Assembly: GCF_032193765.1 (NCBI RefSeq)
Contig: NZ_JAVBIJ010000001.1
Location: forward strand, 372,001 to 436,000
Source: Rhodoferax potami
GTDB lineage: Bacteria > Pseudomonadota > Gammaproteobacteria > Burkholderiales > Burkholderiaceae_C
DNA: 64,000 nt
Reading direction: 5' to 3'
Shown: piece by piece, positions 62,921-64,000 of the stretch
Layout of the letters: the number at the start of each line of letters is the position of its first letter
Numbering within the stretch: position 1 is the first letter of the stretch
Position numbers and translations under genes: made by a program
The notes under the pieces: generated by a model
Seen by the model: the letters and a program-made list of their open reading frames with translations, nothing else
What the model was told of the DNA's origin: nothing
Database searches by the model: none

Positions 62921-63886
62921 ATGAAAAACATATTTGTTCTCGGTGGCACCGGCTTTGTCGGGCGCCACGTGGTCCAGAAACTGGTCAAACAGGGGTACAC
63001 CGTCACGGTGGCCACACGGCGCGCCGCCAACGCGCGCGAGCTGCAAACCCTGCCCACTGTCACGGTGGCTGAGCTCAATGTGCACAACCCGGCAGCCTTG
63101 CAGCAGGCGCTGGCCGGGCACGATGCGGTGGTGAACCTGGTGGCCATCTTGCATGGCACCGAGGCCGCTTTCCAAAAGGTGCATGTGGACTTGCCCGCCA
63201 GCTTGGCCCGTGCCGCAGTGGCGGCTGGTGTGCCTCGCGTGGTGCACATCAGCGCGCTGGGCGCCAACCCGCAGCAGCCGGAGGCTGCGCCTTCTCGCTA
63301 CCTGCGCAGCAAGTCGCGGGGCGAGTTGGCCCTAAGCCACCCGGCCTTGGCCGTGTCGGTGCTGCGGCCCAGTGTCATCTTTGGGGCGGAAGACAAGTTC
63401 TTGAACATGTTTGCCAAGCTGCAGCAAGTGTTCCCCTTCATGCCGCTGGCGGGTGCCCATGCGCGCTTTCAGCCAGTGTGGGTGGAAGACGTCGCCACTG
63501 CCGTGGTGCGCCTGGTACAGGCCCGCGCAGCAGCAGGGGTGACTGGCGTGTGGGAGGCCTGTGGCCCACAGGTCTACACCTTGGGCGCACTGGTGCAGGG
63601 CGCTGGCGTGTGGGCCGGCATTGCGGAGGGGCGTGGCCGCCCGGTGATTCCGCTACCCGAATGGGCGGGGCGCCTGCAAGCCGCCATGATGCAGCTTGCC
63701 CCCGGCGAGCCGCTCATGAGCGGCGACAACCTCGACTCGATGAAGGTGGACAACGTGGCCAGCGGCCTGGAGGCAGGTTTGGCCGATCTGGGTATTCAAG
63801 CCGCTGCGCTCGAGCCCATTGCCATGGACTACCTGCAGCGCGGCCTGCCGGGCCACGGCCTGCTAGGCTTGCGCCGCAGGGTCTGA
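62921..63886 (+). CDS. NAD(P)-binding SDR, NDUFA9/complex-I-assembly-like
   Basis: A 321-aa extended/atypical short-chain dehydrogenase. The N-terminal Rossmann motif is IFVLGGTGFVGRHVV. The catalytic Tyr-x-x-x-Lys is present as YLRSK. The sequence VHISALGANPQQPEAAPSRY is typical of the NDUFA9-like group, which binds quinone-linked complexes or acts as a chaperone rather than a sugar epimerase. The ATG at 62921 is preferred to 62885 (no Rossmann residues upstream). Confidence 0.9.
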   Translation: MKNIFVLGGTGFVGRHVVQKLVKQGYTVTVATRRAANARELQTLPTVTVAELNVHNPAALQQALAGHDAVVNLVAILHGTEAAFQKVHVDLPASLARAAVAAGVPRVVHISALGANPQQPEAAPSRYLRSKSRGELALSHPALAVSVLRPSVIFGAEDKFLNMFAKLQQVFPFMPLAGAHARFQPVWVEDVATAVVRLVQARAAAGVTGVWEACGPQVYTLGALVQGAGVWAGIAEGRGRPVIPLPEWAGRLQAAMMQLAPGEPLMSGDNLDSMKVDNVASGLEAGLADLGIQAAALEPIAMDYLQRGLPGHGLLGLRRRV

Positions 63887-64000
63887 GGCGGCTGGCAGGG
63901 CTGGCGGGGCGACAGCGAGGCATTTCTGCATGGCTGCTTGCAGCTGGCCGATTTGCACCGGCTTGGTCACAAAGTCATTCACGCCGGCGGCCATGGCTTG
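63863..64000 (-). CDS. Receiver-domain protein, C-terminal end only (5' off window)
   Basis: Forty-five codons up to a TAG at 63865-63863. The sequence AAGVNDFVTKPVQIGQLQAAM is the end of a receiver domain with its conserved Lys (TKP). A Pro/Ala-rich tail follows. It overlaps the SDR gene by 24 bp on the opposite strand. Whether it is a free receiver or the end of a hybrid kinase cannot be told. Confidence 0.8.
   Translation of the reverse strand, partial: QAMAAGVNDFVTKPVQIGQLQAAMQKCLAVAPPALPAASDPAAQA

Overview
The window is GC-rich and densely coded. It looks like a betaproteobacterium of the order Burkholderiales, most likely family Comamonadaceae (Rhodoferax/Curvibacter-like). The evidence is a two-subunit-type xanthine dehydrogenase beside a BMP-family nucleoside transporter, an E. 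coli-like prfB with its programmed frameshift, a DEAD-box RhlE with an Arg/Gly tail, Fur-type FbpABC, and a dispersed ~45-bp repeat of a type I recall from Comamonadaceae. No rRNA, tRNA, IS element or CRISPR array was seen.

Region 1 (1-13.4 kb) concerns purines. It holds xdhA (cut by the left edge), a divergent LysR regulator, a complete BMP-type ABC importer (ATPase, two permeases, lipoprotein receptor), a Rieske oxygenase, an adenine-deaminase-type Add protein, guanine deaminase and an MFS exporter. The 7-deazaguanine genes queE and queD sit inside it, behind a tiny upstream ORF. Region 2 (13.4-20.3 kb) is housekeeping: a lipoprotein, a dCMP-deaminase-like protein, a YpfJ zinc peptidase, RhlE, ApaH, a CBS/CorC membrane protein and YdcF.

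Region 3 (20.4-43.4 kb) is a 23-kb signal-transduction island and the most unusual part. A co-directional chemosensory operon runs: CheY-like, soluble receptor with two signalling tips, protein of three fused CheW domains, CheB, HEAT-repeat protein, CheR, CheY-like, CheA with a large unassigned middle segment, 80-aa protein, CheY-like, membrane receptor with a CheZ-like DxxxQ motif, ParA-type ATPase. No motility gene, CheZ or CheD accompanies it. It is followed by a soluble histidine kinase between two paralogous regulators of inverted layout (excisionase-type HTH first, receiver second). Next come a minus-strand operon of a sensor lacking the phosphorylatable His, a receiver and an 852-aa PAS kinase, then a plus-strand hybrid kinase with Hpt and a receiver-kinase fusion. 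AT-rich control regions with a shared ATTGA-N6/7-TCAA dyad precede two of these units.

Region 4 (43.4-48.9 kb) is a minus-strand run prfB > HAD phosphatase > pepN > fbp; pepN carries a one-base frameshift. Region 5 (49-52.9 kb) is a Fur-regulated FbpABC-type iron(III) importer. Region 6 (53-64 kb) is mixed: alpha/beta hydrolase, acyl-CoA synthetase (with two in-frame repeat insertions), a glycine-rich-domain-like membrane protein, a Tas-type aldo-keto reductase, an AT-rich patch with an orphan secreted protein, YbaK, PlsY, a degenerate HD-GYP-like protein, a retropepsin-like protease, YajQ, MurB, an NDUFA9-like epimerase and the end of a receiver-domain gene cut by the right edge.
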